A DNA stretch of 64,000 nucleotides, from contig NZ_NFLE01000017.1 in NCBI RefSeq assembly GCF_002160755.1, forward strand, positions 20,289 to 84,288. The letters run 5' to 3'. The notes under the pieces are model-generated. The model did not search any database. It had not been told where the DNA came from and saw only the letters and a program-made list of their open reading frames with translations. The translations under genes were made by a program, and so were the position numbers. This document shows, in pieces, positions 44,333 through 52,727 of the stretch; the stretch's first letter is position 1; every line of letters begins with the position of its first letter. The DNA comes from Lachnoclostridium sp. An14 (GTDB taxonomy: Bacteria > Bacillota > Clostridia > Lachnospirales > Lachnospiraceae).

Positions 44333-45325
44333 TTGGTATCTTATAATAAAATGCCGTTGTTGATTAATGTGGCCAAACTTTACTATGAGAGTGGATACAG
44401 TCAGAATGAGATCGCGCAGCAGCTGGGGATCTCCCGGCCGTATGTCTCTAAGCTTTTGATGATGGCGAGAGAAGAAAATGTTGTATCCATTAAAATTCAG
44501 GATCCCCTGCAGACCGAGAGCCGGTTGGAACACGATATCAGGAGCTTTTTCCAGCTGAGACGCGTGATTGTGACGCCCAGCAAGGTAGGGGAGAACCATC
44601 TGTTTACATTGGGGGAGGCGACAGCTAAATATTTGGATTCCATTGTAAAAAAAGATGATATTGTCATGGCTGGCTGGGGACGAACGATCTATGCGGTATC
44701 CAAAAAAGTGATAGAGCGCAGCGACCTGGAAAATGTGACTGTGGTATCCATGGGAGGGATTCCTACGAATTTTACTCAGAATGTGTTTGGCTTTGAACCA
44801 GTGGTCAACTTGGCCGGTGCCTGGTGTGGAATGCCCTATATTCTGCCGGCTCCGGTAATGATCCGGGATCCCGAGGCTCGGGAAGGATTTTTGCGAGAGC
44901 AGTCTATCGCGGAAGTTATGGAATACATGGAAAGGGCGAATATTGCCCTGTTTACAATGGGCGATTTGAACCGTTCCTCCTATTGGACGCAAAAGGGTTA
45001 TATGACAGACGAGGAATGGCAGCATATTATGGAGCAGGAAGCCGTGGGGGATGTCTGTCTGCATATTTTGAATAAGGAAGGAAATATTTGCGATGAGACC
45101 ATTGATAAAAAACTGATCGCCCTGCCTCTGGAAAAAATCAAACAGAAGGAATATCGTATAGGTGTGGCCTCAGGACGGGAAAAGATTGATATTACATATG
45201 CCGCCTTAAAGGCAGGCATTATCAATGTGCTTATTGTGGATGAGGATATTGCAAAAGCCGTTATCGTTCATCTGCATCAGGAGGGGAGATATGGAGAACA
45301 GGCGGAATTTATTCCGTCCAGATAG
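44333..45325 (+). CDS. SorC/DeoR-like sugar-binding transcriptional regulator
   Basis: 330-aa regulator. N-terminal helix-turn-helix ALYYESGYSQNEIAQQLGISRPYVSKLLMMAREENVV-like (residues about 14-50), then a sugar-phosphate-binding domain with DDIVMAGWGRTIYAV and VVSMGGIPTNFTQNVFGFEPVVNLA. The TTG at 44333 is chosen because AGAGGA at 44320-44325 is correctly spaced; the first ATG (44351) is too far away. It closes the operon region and is a candidate reader of the palindromes at 35374 and 35509, with a phosphorylated product as effector; inferred. Confidence 0.88.
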   Translation: MVSYNKMPLLINVAKLYYESGYSQNEIAQQLGISRPYVSKLLMMAREENVVSIKIQDPLQTESRLEHDIRSFFQLRRVIVTPSKVGENHLFTLGEATAKYLDSIVKKDDIVMAGWGRTIYAVSKKVIERSDLENVTVVSMGGIPTNFTQNVFGFEPVVNLAGAWCGMPYILPAPVMIRDPEAREGFLREQSIAEVMEYMERANIALFTMGDLNRSSYWTQKGYMTDEEWQHIMEQEAVGDVCLHILNKEGNICDETIDKKLIALPLEKIKQKEYRIGVASGREKIDITYAALKAGIINVLIVDEDIAKAVIVHLHQEGRYGEQAEFIPSR

Positions 45326-45465
45326 TTGTATTACGGCTCTATCCAGTTGCCAACTCCCTTGCCAGCAGTACAATGTCCTTATCCATTTCCACAATTTTGT
45401 CTGTATCTTCCTCCCAAATCATGGTAAAATGAGGAAAACCATGAACCCATAAGGAGGCAGACCAT

Positions 45466-45981
45466 ATGAGCAGCCAATCAATCAGACTGATTCCAGTAAA
45501 AGCGGAGGACCGCCCCACCATTGAGGCGCTCTCCGCTTTCGCGTCTCATATCGTAAAAGAACATTTCGACCCCATCATCGGGGCAGCCCAGAACGATTAC
45601 ATGATTGCCCGGTTCCAGACCGTTTCCGCCATCCAGGGACAGATCTCCTCCGGCTACCGATATTACCTGGCGGAGGACGAAGATGGGACAATGGAAGGTT
45701 TTCTGGCCTTTTACCCCAGGGACGGAAAAATGTATCTCAGCAAATTCTACGTGGACAGCCGCGCCAGGGGACGGGGCATCGCCAGGGAAATGTTTCGTTT
45801 TCTCCTAGAGGAGACGAAAAAAGAGGGGCTCCCGTCCATTTTCCTGAACGTAAACCGGGACAACGAAACGGTCATCCGCATCTATGAGCATCTGGGATTC
45901 CGGAAGGTGAGAAAGGAAAAAAATGACATCGGCGGCGGTTTCGTCATGGACGATTTCGTGCTGGAATGCCCGGTGGAGTGA
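45466..45981 (+). CDS. GNAT family N-acetyltransferase
   Basis: 171-aa acetyltransferase. Acetyl-CoA-binding motif A is seen as LSKFYVDSRARGRGIAREMFRFLLEETKKEG, followed by FLNVNRDNETVIRIYEHLGFRKVR. ATG at 45466 follows AAGGAGGCAGACC. Codon use returns to the G+C-rich style of the flanks, so the lower-G+C block ends just before it. Substrate unknown. Confidence 0.88.
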   Translation: MSSQSIRLIPVKAEDRPTIEALSAFASHIVKEHFDPIIGAAQNDYMIARFQTVSAIQGQISSGYRYYLAEDEDGTMEGFLAFYPRDGKMYLSKFYVDSRARGRGIAREMFRFLLEETKKEGLPSIFLNVNRDNETVIRIYEHLGFRKVRKEKNDIGGGFVMDDFVLECPVE

Positions 45982-46069
45982 GAGCGCGGGGCCTTCCTCC
46001 GGCCGCCATCTCTCTGGTCCGTACATTCTGTAAAATATCTTACAATTTCCATAAGAATTCAGAAAAGAA

Positions 46070-46097
46070 TTGCAGCGGCGGTGCCGCGTGTTATAAT
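46070..46097 (+). promoter_or_regulatory. Promoter of the YbjQ gene
   Basis: TTGCAG at 46070-46075, 16-bp spacer, TATAAT at 46092-46097; the hairpin repeat at 46099 would lie at the very 5' end of the transcript. Confidence 0.5.
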
Positions 46098-46098
46098 G

Positions 46099-46151
46099 TT
46101 GTGACATAGAAACCAATATTTCCTATGGCACAACAGCCTCCGGCAGGAGGC
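46099..46151 (+). repeat. Intergenic hairpin repeat, copy 2
   Basis: TTGTGACATAG / CTATGGCACAA (11-bp arms, one mismatch) followed by a second hairpin GCCTCC-GGCA-GGAGGC at 46136-46151. Same two-part layout as the copy at 61826. Confidence 0.7.
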
Positions 46152-46206
46152 ATACTCCGCGCAGAGGAAGATGGCTGCCGGATCACAAACATGAAGGAGG
46201 AATGGC

Positions 46207-46527
46207 ATGATTATCACAACAACACCGTCCGTAGAGGGCAGAAGGATCGTGGAATACAAGGGGATCGTATTTGGAGAGGTCGTCTCCGGCGTAAACTTTA
46301 TAAAGGATTTCGCCGCCGGCCTGAGCAACTTTTTCGGCGGCCGCTCCGGCTCCTATGAGGAGGAGCTGATGCAGGCCAGGACGGAGGCCCTGGAGGAGAT
46401 GAAACAGCGTGCCAAGGCCCTGGGGGCCAACGCCGTCGTGGGCGTGGACGTGGACTACGAGGTGCTGGGGGCGGATAACGGTATGCTTATGGTATCCGTC
46501 AGCGGCACGGCCGTGGTGTGCGAATAG
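46207..46527 (+). CDS. YbjQ family (UPF0145) protein
   Basis: 106-aa protein with [35 protein letters not shown] and [21 protein letters not shown], the two conserved blocks of the YbjQ/heavy-metal-binding-domain family. ATG at 46207 follows GAAGGAGGAATGGC. Forms pentamers in known structures; biological role unclear. Confidence 0.9.
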   Translation: MIITTTPSVEGRRIVEYKGIVFGEVVSGVNFIKDFAAGLSNFFGGRSGSYEEELMQARTEALEEMKQRAKALGANAVVGVDVDYEVLGADNGMLMVSVSGTAVVCE

Positions 46528-46539
46528 GGGGCTTTGAGT

Positions 46540-46923
46540 ATGAAAAAGAGACGTTTTCTCCCTCAGACCCTGTTGGGGGGACTGGTGCTTTTGGCCGTCA
46601 TTTTGGCGGCCATTGGCCTGGGAGGGGGAAAGAAAAATCCTTTGTTTGACCGGAATTCATCGGTGACCCTCTACGCCGCCACTCCGGTGGGAAAGGAACC
46701 GGACCTTTCTCCGGAGACGTATTTTCCCCGGGACGAAGAAGAATATGAGGATCTGGATTACGGAAAATTCACCTTCGATCTGGCGGGCTGTGACCTGGAT
46801 GTGCCGGGCACCTATGAGATCCCCGTCTACTACGGCGGCGAGCGGACCGTGTGTACCGTGGAGCTGGAGGTGACGGCCCCTGTGGATCTTACGGGATTTG
46901 AGGGTCAGAGTGTCCGCCAGTGA
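46540..46923 (+). CDS. Small membrane-anchored protein of unknown function
   Basis: 127 aa. One N-terminal membrane span (TLLGGLVLLAVILAAIGLG) and an extracytoplasmic part whose end, FDLAGCDLDVPGTYEIPVYYGGERTVCTVELEVTA, looks like a single Ig-like beta-sandwich domain. ATG at 46540; the in-frame TTG at 46534 is less likely. Twelve bases after ybjQ, so probably in the same transcript. No family named. Confidence 0.65.
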   Translation: MKKRRFLPQTLLGGLVLLAVILAAIGLGGGKKNPLFDRNSSVTLYAATPVGKEPDLSPETYFPRDEEEYEDLDYGKFTFDLAGCDLDVPGTYEIPVYYGGERTVCTVELEVTAPVDLTGFEGQSVRQ

Positions 46924-46954
46924 CGGACAAAATGAGAAAGGACAGTGAAAAATT

Positions 46955-47305
46955 ATGATACTTTTCATCGAATATCCAAAGTGCTCCACCTGCCAGAAGG
47001 CAAAGAAATGGCTCCAGGAGCGAAAGGTAGAATTTCAGGACCGCCACATTGTGGAGGAGCGGCCCACGAAGGAGGAGCTGAAGAAGTGGGTGGCTGCCAG
47101 CGGCCTGCCCTTAAAGCGCTTTTTCAACACCAGCGGGATGAAATATAAGGAGCTGGGCCTGAAGGACCGCCTGCCCACAATGAGTGAGGAGGAACAGTAC
47201 GATCTGCTGGCCTCCGACGGGATGCTGGTAAAGCGCCCGCTGCTCATCGGCGACGGATTCGTGATTCCCGGCTTTAAGGAAAAAGAGTGGCTGGAAAAAT
47301 TATAA
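46955..47305 (+). CDS. ArsC/Spx family protein
   Basis: 116-aa thioredoxin-fold protein. The N-terminal YPKCSTCQKAKKWL carries a CxxC (Cys10, Cys13) and RPLLIGDGFVIPGFKEKEW is typical of the YffB/ArsC-like group. May act as a redox regulator or a reductase; no arsenic genes are nearby. ATG at 46955 behind AAAGGACAG. Confidence 0.85.
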   Translation: MILFIEYPKCSTCQKAKKWLQERKVEFQDRHIVEERPTKEELKKWVAASGLPLKRFFNTSGMKYKELGLKDRLPTMSEEEQYDLLASDGMLVKRPLLIGDGFVIPGFKEKEWLEKL

Positions 47306-47461
47306 AACTTTTTGAAGACTGTGTCCTTCCTGGGTCGTTATGTAAGATACCAGGGGCAAAAGGCGGGAAAACGAACACAGACCTGCCTGCGGGAGAATTT
47401 TAACCTTCTGCCCTGTCAAAACACAAATGAAGAAACCGTTTGAAAGAAAAACGGGAGGAAT

Positions 47462-48895
47462 ATGAATGTTTTTAAGGGCCGAAAACGCGCGCGGCGCGAA
47501 ACGGTCCGGTATCAGAAAAACCGGCGAGCCGGAAATGAGAAACGCAGTTGGAGGCAAAGCAGTATGGGAGAAACGGAACGGAAAGAGGAAGAATTTGACG
47601 CGCAGCTGGCAGAGCTGATGAAACCGGACGCGCCGGGCGGAAAGAAAAAGAAACGGGTACATAAAAAATGGAGCCGGAAACGGAAGATCATCACCGCGGC
47701 AGTAGCGGCGGCAGTGGTGTTTGGGCTTTTCCGCGCCTGCGGCAGCAGCGGAAACGGAGTGGTTCCGGTGCAGACCACAGCGCTGGCAAAAGGAGACGTG
47801 GCGGAAAAGCTGTCTCTCACCGGGCCGGTTTCCGGTACGGACAGCGTGGACGTGTTTTCCAACCTCCACTCCCAGGTACAGTCCCTTTACGTGAAGGAGG
47901 GCGACCAGGTGGAGCAGGGCCATCTCCTGGCGGAGCTGGACACCAGCGACGCCCAGAGAGAGCTGGACGTGGCGAAGAACGCCTATGATATGGCGGTGGC
48001 AGACTACGAGGAACAGGTCACGGCTGCGGTAAACGGCTACGCCAAGGCCTCCCAGGACTACGCTGCGGCCAAGGGCAACTACGACCGCAGCGCCGTGCTG
48101 GCCCAGTCCGGGGACATTTCCCAGGTGGAGCTGCAGACGGCTCAGAATGAAATGCAGGACGCTGCCAGAGAAGTGGCCTCCTACCGCATTGTAAACGGCC
48201 AGGCAGTGCCGCCACAGTCCTACGAGCTGAGGATCAAGGACGCCCAGTACGCCCTGGAGACGAAACAGGAGGCCCTGGAGGACACCAGGATCACCAGCCC
48301 CATCTCCGGCACCGTGGTGCGGGTAAACACAAAAGTGGGCCGTTTTGCCGACGAGACGGGAGATTCGGCGGAGCCGCTGTTTGTCATTGAAAACCTGGAC
48401 ACCCTGGAGATGGAGATTGATGTGAGCGAGTATTCCATCGGCAAGGTGGCCGTGGGGCAGAAGGCGGTGATCAGCGCCGACATTTTAAACGGGGAGACCG
48501 TGGAGGGAGAGGTGACGGCCATTTCTCCCACCGGCGAGGAAAAGGGCGGCGGTTCCACAGAGCGGGTCATCCCCACCACCATCCGCATCAATGAAAAAAA
48601 TACCAGGCTCATCGCCGGCATCACCGCCAAGGCAGAGCTGACTCTGAACGAGGCCCACGACGTGTGGGTGGTGCCTGCCTCCGCCGTGGCGGACCGGGAG
48701 GACGGGGCCTATATCGCGGCGGCAAAGGACGGCGTCCTCCAGTGGATCCCGGTGGAGCGGGGCGTGGAGAGCGACATCCAGACGGAGGTGAAGGCCCGCG
48801 GGGATATTCCCCTGGAGGAAGGAATGCAGATCATTGTCACTCCGGATACCAGTCTTGCGGACGGGACGGCGGTGGCCGTTCTTCCCGGAGCGTGA
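47462..48895 (+). CDS. MacA/HlyD-type periplasmic adaptor subunit
   Basis: 477-aa membrane-fusion protein for the downstream ABC exporter. A basic cytoplasmic N-terminus precedes one membrane span (IITAAVAAAVVFGLFRACG). Then come the split biotinyl-lipoyl domain (VDVFSNLHSQVQSLYVKEGDQVEQGHLLAELD and ITSPISGTVVRVNTKVG), a coiled-coil hairpin between them, and beta-barrel LEMEIDVSEYSIGKVAVGQKAVISAD. An alternative ATG at 47564 (residue 35) has a better-spaced GGAGG, so the protein may be 34 residues shorter. Confidence 0.9.
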   Translation: MNVFKGRKRARRETVRYQKNRRAGNEKRSWRQSSMGETERKEEEFDAQLAELMKPDAPGGKKKKRVHKKWSRKRKIITAAVAAAVVFGLFRACGSSGNGVVPVQTTALAKGDVAEKLSLTGPVSGTDSVDVFSNLHSQVQSLYVKEGDQVEQGHLLAELDTSDAQRELDVAKNAYDMAVADYEEQVTAAVNGYAKASQDYAAAKGNYDRSAVLAQSGDISQVELQTAQNEMQDAAREVASYRIVNGQAVPPQSYELRIKDAQYALETKQEALEDTRITSPISGTVVRVNTKVGRFADETGDSAEPLFVIENLDTLEMEIDVSEYSIGKVAVGQKAVISADILNGETVEGEVTAISPTGEEKGGGSTERVIPTTIRINEKNTRLIAGITAKAELTLNEAHDVWVVPASAVADREDGAYIAAAKDGVLQWIPVERGVESDIQTEVKARGDIPLEEGMQIIVTPDTSLADGTAVAVLPGA

Positions 48896-48906
48896 GAGGT
48901 GAGGCC

Positions 48907-49686
48907 ATGAAGAACCTGAAAAATCTGTTCCGGCGGCCGGCGCCTCCTGAAGGCAGAGGGACGGAGGACCTGATCCGCCTGGAGAACCTTGTAAAGATCT
49001 ACGATACCGGCGCCTTAAAGGTGCTGGGATTAAAGAAAATCAATTTGACCATCAAGCGCGGCGAATTCGTGGCGATCATGGGGCAGTCCGGCTCCGGAAA
49101 GTCCACGCTTATGAATATCCTGGGCTGTCTGGACCGCCCGACCCTGGGTCACTATTACCTGGACGGGGCGGACACGGCGCAGATGACGCCGGGAGAGCTT
49201 TCTGCGGTCCGGAACCGGAAAATCGGCTTTGTGTTCCAGTCCTTCAACCTGATCTCCCGGACCTCCGCCCTGAAAAACGTGGAGCTTCCCATGACCTACG
49301 CCAGGCGTTCCAAAAAGGAGCGGCGGGACCGGGCCATGGAGCTTTTGACGCGGGTGGGCCTGGGAGAGCGGTATAACCATATGCCAAACGAGCTGTCCGG
49401 AGGCCAGCGGCAGCGGGTGGCCATCGCCAGAGCCCTGGCCAATGAGCCGCCTCTCATTTTAGCTGACGAGCCTACGGGAAACCTGGATACGGCGGCGTCC
49501 GTGGAGATTATGGAGCTGTTTTCCAAGCTCCATGACGAGGGGGCCACAGTGGTGGTGGTTACCCATGAGGAGGACATTGCCGCCTTTACCGGGCGGATCA
49601 TCCGTTTCCGGGACGGGCAGATCATCAGCGACGAGATCAATGCCCATCCCAGACGGGCGGGAGAGGAGGCGTCCTATGCTGATTGA
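48907..49686 (+). CDS. MacB-like ABC exporter ATP-binding protein
   Basis: 259-aa LolD/MacB-type ATPase. Walker A GQSGSGKST, LGCLDRPTLGHYYLDG, VFQSFNLISRTSALKNVELPM, signature LSGGQRQR, Walker B LILADEPTGNLD and H-loop VVVTHE are intact. ATG at 48907 follows GAGAGGTGAGGCC, 11 bp after the adaptor gene. It overlaps the permease gene by 11 bp. Confidence 0.93.
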   Translation: MKNLKNLFRRPAPPEGRGTEDLIRLENLVKIYDTGALKVLGLKKINLTIKRGEFVAIMGQSGSGKSTLMNILGCLDRPTLGHYYLDGADTAQMTPGELSAVRNRKIGFVFQSFNLISRTSALKNVELPMTYARRSKKERRDRAMELLTRVGLGERYNHMPNELSGGQRQRVAIARALANEPPLILADEPTGNLDTAASVEIMELFSKLHDEGATVVVVTHEEDIAAFTGRIIRFRDGQIISDEINAHPRRAGEEASYAD

Positions 49687-50896
49687 AAATATGCAGATGG
49701 CCTTCCACGCCATCCGGGCCAATAAGCTGCGCTCGTTTCTCACGATGCTGGGAATCATCATCGGCATCGGCTCCGTGATTTCCATCGTCTCCATCGGAGA
49801 CACCATGCGCTCCCTGTTTGCCAGCCTGTACCAGGACATCGGCCTGACCCAGACCTATATGAGCATCGGCTATTGGGTGGATGATGTGCGGGAGAGCGAT
49901 TATTTCACCATGGATGAGCTGGAGCGGATCAAGGACGTGTTCGGCGACAAGATCACCTACATAGACAGTTCCGCCTATCTCTCCGCCGACGCCAGGGCGG
50001 GTGAAAAGACCATGAAATTTAATTTCACCGGTGTGGATTACAACTATACGGACGTCCAGCCGGTAAAGGTGCTGTACGGCCGTTATCTGAATGAAGGGGA
50101 CGTGAAGGGGCGGCGGGGAAATGCCGTCCTGGAGGTGGACAGCGCCAAACGGCTCTTTGGGACGGAAAACGCCGTGGGGCGGACGTTCCGCTCCGATGTG
50201 TACGGCACTATGGTGGAGTTTACGGTGGTGGGAGTCTACGAGGTGGAGATGAACGCCTTCCAGAAACTGATGATGGGCGGCAGCGACGACACCGGTTCCG
50301 CCTTTATCCCGTGGACGCTTCTCACCTGGCCCAACGACCGGTTTTATCAGTGCCACCTGTTTGCAGACGAGTCCATGTCCACGGCGGAGCTGGACCGGTT
50401 CTATGACGATCTGGCATACTACGTGGCGAAAATGAAAAGCAGGTCGCCGGAGGATTTCTACATCTATACCGCCATTCAGGAAATGAACCAGATGGACAGC
50501 ATTATGGGCGGCCTGTCCATGGCGGTGGGCGGCATCGCGGCCATTTCCCTGGTGGTAGGCGGCATTGGAATCATGAACATCATGCTGGTGTCCGTTACGG
50601 AGCGTACCAGGGAAATCGGTATCCGAAAGGCGCTGGGGGCTACCACAAGGGACGTGCTGATCCAGTTCCTCACGGAATCCGCCATTCTGTCCGCCTGCGG
50701 CGGCGCCATCGGCATTCTCCTCGGCGGCGGCGTGGTCATGCTGGGCGGCACCGCCCTGGGACTGGATGTGGTGGTCAAACCGTCGGTGGTGGTGATGGCG
50801 GTCACCTTTTCCGCCATGGTGGGAATCTTCTTTGGAATGTATCCCGCCTCCAAGGCGGCCAAGGCCGATCCCATCGAGGCCCTGCGGTACGAATAG
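49676..50896 (+). CDS. MacB/FtsX-type ABC exporter permease
   Basis: 406-aa permease with the N-terminal MAFHAIRANKLRSFLTMLGIIIGIGSVISIVSIGDTM, a large extracellular MacB_PCD domain, and a C-terminal FtsX domain (GIAAISLVVGGIGIMNIMLVSVTERTREIGIRKALGATTRDV). ATG at 49676 lies within the ATPase gene, behind GGAGAGGAGG. With its neighbours it forms a tripartite-like exporter, probably for a peptide or antibiotic. Confidence 0.93.
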   Translation: MLIENMQMAFHAIRANKLRSFLTMLGIIIGIGSVISIVSIGDTMRSLFASLYQDIGLTQTYMSIGYWVDDVRESDYFTMDELERIKDVFGDKITYIDSSAYLSADARAGEKTMKFNFTGVDYNYTDVQPVKVLYGRYLNEGDVKGRRGNAVLEVDSAKRLFGTENAVGRTFRSDVYGTMVEFTVVGVYEVEMNAFQKLMMGGSDDTGSAFIPWTLLTWPNDRFYQCHLFADESMSTAELDRFYDDLAYYVAKMKSRSPEDFYIYTAIQEMNQMDSIMGGLSMAVGGIAAISLVVGGIGIMNIMLVSVTERTREIGIRKALGATTRDVLIQFLTESAILSACGGAIGILLGGGVVMLGGTALGLDVVVKPSVVVMAVTFSAMVGIFFGMYPASKAAKADPIEALRYE

Positions 50897-50940
50897 GAGG
50901 CAGAGCTGAACATCATCAAAATAAGAAGGATACGCGGCAA

Positions 50941-50973
50941 GGAGGCCGGGCGCCAGCAGGGCGCCCGGCCTCC
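50941..50973 (+). terminator. Strong GC hairpin after the exporter operon
   Basis: Perfect 14-bp stem GGAGGCCGGGCGCC / GGCGCCCGGCCTCC with loop AGCAG, but no T tract follows. Confidence 0.55.
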
Positions 50974-51282
50974 GGCTGGTCCGGCAGGAAAAATGCGGCC
51001 ATTCCCGGCAAAATACCGCAGGCGGTCCGGCCCGGCATCGCGCGGCTCGGCAGACAAAATTCCGTAGGGCGTGCCAGCAGACAAAATTCTGTAGGCCTGA
51101 CAGGAAAAATTCCCCCTTGATTTCCTCTCCCAAATATGCTACCGTAAGGACACAGACAATTCAAAGATCTCTGTTCAGAGACGATTCCGGCGGGAAGATG
51201 CCGGTCAAGTGGTTCACAGCCCGGATCGGGCGGCGGTTTCCACAGTGTACTTACGAAAACAGATATGGAAAAGGAGGAGCCT
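50974..51282. repeat. Noncoding stretch with loose AAAAT-based repeats
   Basis: Contains CAGACAAAATTCCGTAGG at 51051 and CAGACAAAATTCTGTAGG at 51078 (27-bp period), with related pieces near 50987, 51008 and 51101. A weak promoter (TTGATT at 51117, TACCGT at 51140, with extended TGC) precedes the next gene. No ORF with a ribosome-binding site was found here. Confidence 0.4.
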
Positions 51283-52167
51283 ATGGAGTATCTGCGCCCA
51301 GGCGGCAGCCTGTTTGCGCTGGCGTTCCGGGAACGGGACGCGGTTCAGGAGCTTTACCGGGCAGTGAGCGCGGTGAGCGGACGGAAAGAGACGGCAGGGG
51401 AGAGGCTGCGCATCGCGGCGGCGGGGGACGATCTCTGCCTGGAGCCGGAGGGAGAGCCCGGGCTTGTGATCGGGCATTGGATGAACCTGCGGGGAGAGGC
51501 GGGGCGCCTGCCCTGGGAGCGTCTCTTTCCTGTGGAGCCGTTTCGGGAGCGGGTCTCAGGCTTGGCCTCCTTTCGCTACGTCCTTTTCTTCGGGGCGGCA
51601 GACGTGCCGGATGTGACGGAGTTTCCCTTGGGCGGAGCCGGCCTTTACTCCTCGGTGACGGCGTACAACATCGCCCGCGGGCACAGCCGGGAGCTGCTGT
51701 CCCTGTGCCGGAGGCTTTCGGATTACGGGGATTTTGTGGAGACGGTGAAGGCAGAGCTAAAGACAGGCGAGTTCCCGGAAATCGCGGTGAAACGAGCCGT
51801 TTCCCGGTGTCGGGAGCGGGGAGTTCTGGCAGAGCTTTTAACGCTCCGGGGCCGGGAGGCGGCGGAGCTGGTGCTTCGGGAGTACCGGGCGGAGACTGCC
51901 ATGCTTCGGGAACGGCAGCTGGGCTATGCCGCCGGCGTCACGGAGGGGATGGCGAGGGGAGAGGCCTACGGCATGGCCAGAATGGTCTCCCGCCTTTTAG
52001 AACGGTTCGGAGAGGTGCCGGAGCCGGTGGCGCGGATGGTGGAGGGCGAGAGAGACCGGAAGACCCTGAAGGAATGGGGCGTGGCTGCGTCTGAGGCCGT
52101 TTCTTTAGAAGATTTTCTCTGCCGCGCCGGCTGTTTCCTTTCTCCGGATCCTTCCGGCAGGAAATGA
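51283..52167 (+). CDS. Rpn-like PD-(D/E)XK nuclease/transposase family protein, diverged
   Basis: 294 aa. The C-terminal two thirds follow the Rpn/putative-transposase pattern common in Clostridia: SVTAYNIARGHSRELLSLCRRLSDYGDFVETVKAEL, then AVKRAVSRCRERGVLAELLTLRGREAAELVLREYRAE and a GYAAGVTEGMARGEAYG tail. The N-terminal part does not show a clear nuclease core (no obvious IEHQ motif), so catalysis is doubtful. ATG at 51283 follows AAAGGAGGAGCCT and is preferred to 51265. Confidence 0.65.
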   Translation: MEYLRPGGSLFALAFRERDAVQELYRAVSAVSGRKETAGERLRIAAAGDDLCLEPEGEPGLVIGHWMNLRGEAGRLPWERLFPVEPFRERVSGLASFRYVLFFGAADVPDVTEFPLGGAGLYSSVTAYNIARGHSRELLSLCRRLSDYGDFVETVKAELKTGEFPEIAVKRAVSRCRERGVLAELLTLRGREAAELVLREYRAETAMLRERQLGYAAGVTEGMARGEAYGMARMVSRLLERFGEVPEPVARMVEGERDRKTLKEWGVAASEAVSLEDFLCRAGCFLSPDPSGRK

Positions 52168-52237
52168 AGAAAAAGTGGACAAAGCTTACATTTTATTAAA
52201 TTTTCACCCCCATACTATCGCCAATGGAAAACTTTTA

Positions 52238-52246
52238 TGCTATACT
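52238..52246 (+). promoter_or_regulatory. Extended -10 promoter of the cda region
   Basis: TGCTATACT at 52238-52246 with a poor -35; 35 bp before the next gene. Precedes five or more co-oriented genes. Confidence 0.4.
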
Positions 52247-52280
52247 AAATTGATACTTTATGTACTGGTAAGGAGTATGT

Positions 52281-52727
52281 ATGCTGAATGAAGACAAGAT
52301 CGGGCTGATGACCGGTATTGCGATGTTTGAAAAGCAGGAAGGGAAACGGATCAGCATGGCGGGGCGGATGTTTAAAAGCGATTTCGTCGGCCGTCATATG
52401 CTCCACGCGTTTCTGCGCTTTACCATCGCCTATGTGCTGGTCCTCGGCGTGTGGGCCATGGCCTCTGTGGACCGTCTGCTGTCCACGGCAGATTTAGAGG
52501 AGTTTATGGGGCTGGGGGCGACCGCCGGGATCTGGTACGCGGCCGGACTGGTCATCTACCTTCTCGTGACAAGGAATATTTACGCCAGACGATACGATGA
52601 GGCGGCACGGGCTGTTCGTGTATACACGGCAAAGCTGCGGCGGCTGAAAAAACGATACGAGTTTCAGAACCGGAAGAAGGAATTGACAAAGGGGGGCAGG
52701 CATCATGATGGCACTTCTCGTATTTAG
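52281..52727 (+). CDS. Small membrane protein upstream of cdaA
   Basis: 148 aa with two membrane spans (HAFLRFTIAYVLVLGVWAMA and TAGIWYAAGLVIYLLVT) and a basic C-terminal cytoplasmic helix. ATG at 52281 follows AAGGAG. It overlaps the next gene by 23 bp. Not recognised, but its place before a second membrane protein and cdaA suggests a role in c-di-AMP control or wall homeostasis. Confidence 0.7.
   Translation: MLNEDKIGLMTGIAMFEKQEGKRISMAGRMFKSDFVGRHMLHAFLRFTIAYVLVLGVWAMASVDRLLSTADLEEFMGLGATAGIWYAAGLVIYLLVTRNIYARRYDEAARAVRVYTAKLRRLKKRYEFQNRKKELTKGGRHHDGTSRI

Noticed and set aside
45339..45521. 60-residue minus-strand ORF ending in a charged helix-like segment.
   Set aside because: It overlaps the start and ribosome-binding site of the acetyltransferase and has no start signal; at most a gene remnant.
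49637..51133. 498-residue antisense ORF opposite the MacB-type permease.
   Set aside because: His/Gly/Arg-rich composition typical of the antisense of a G+C-rich gene; no start signal.
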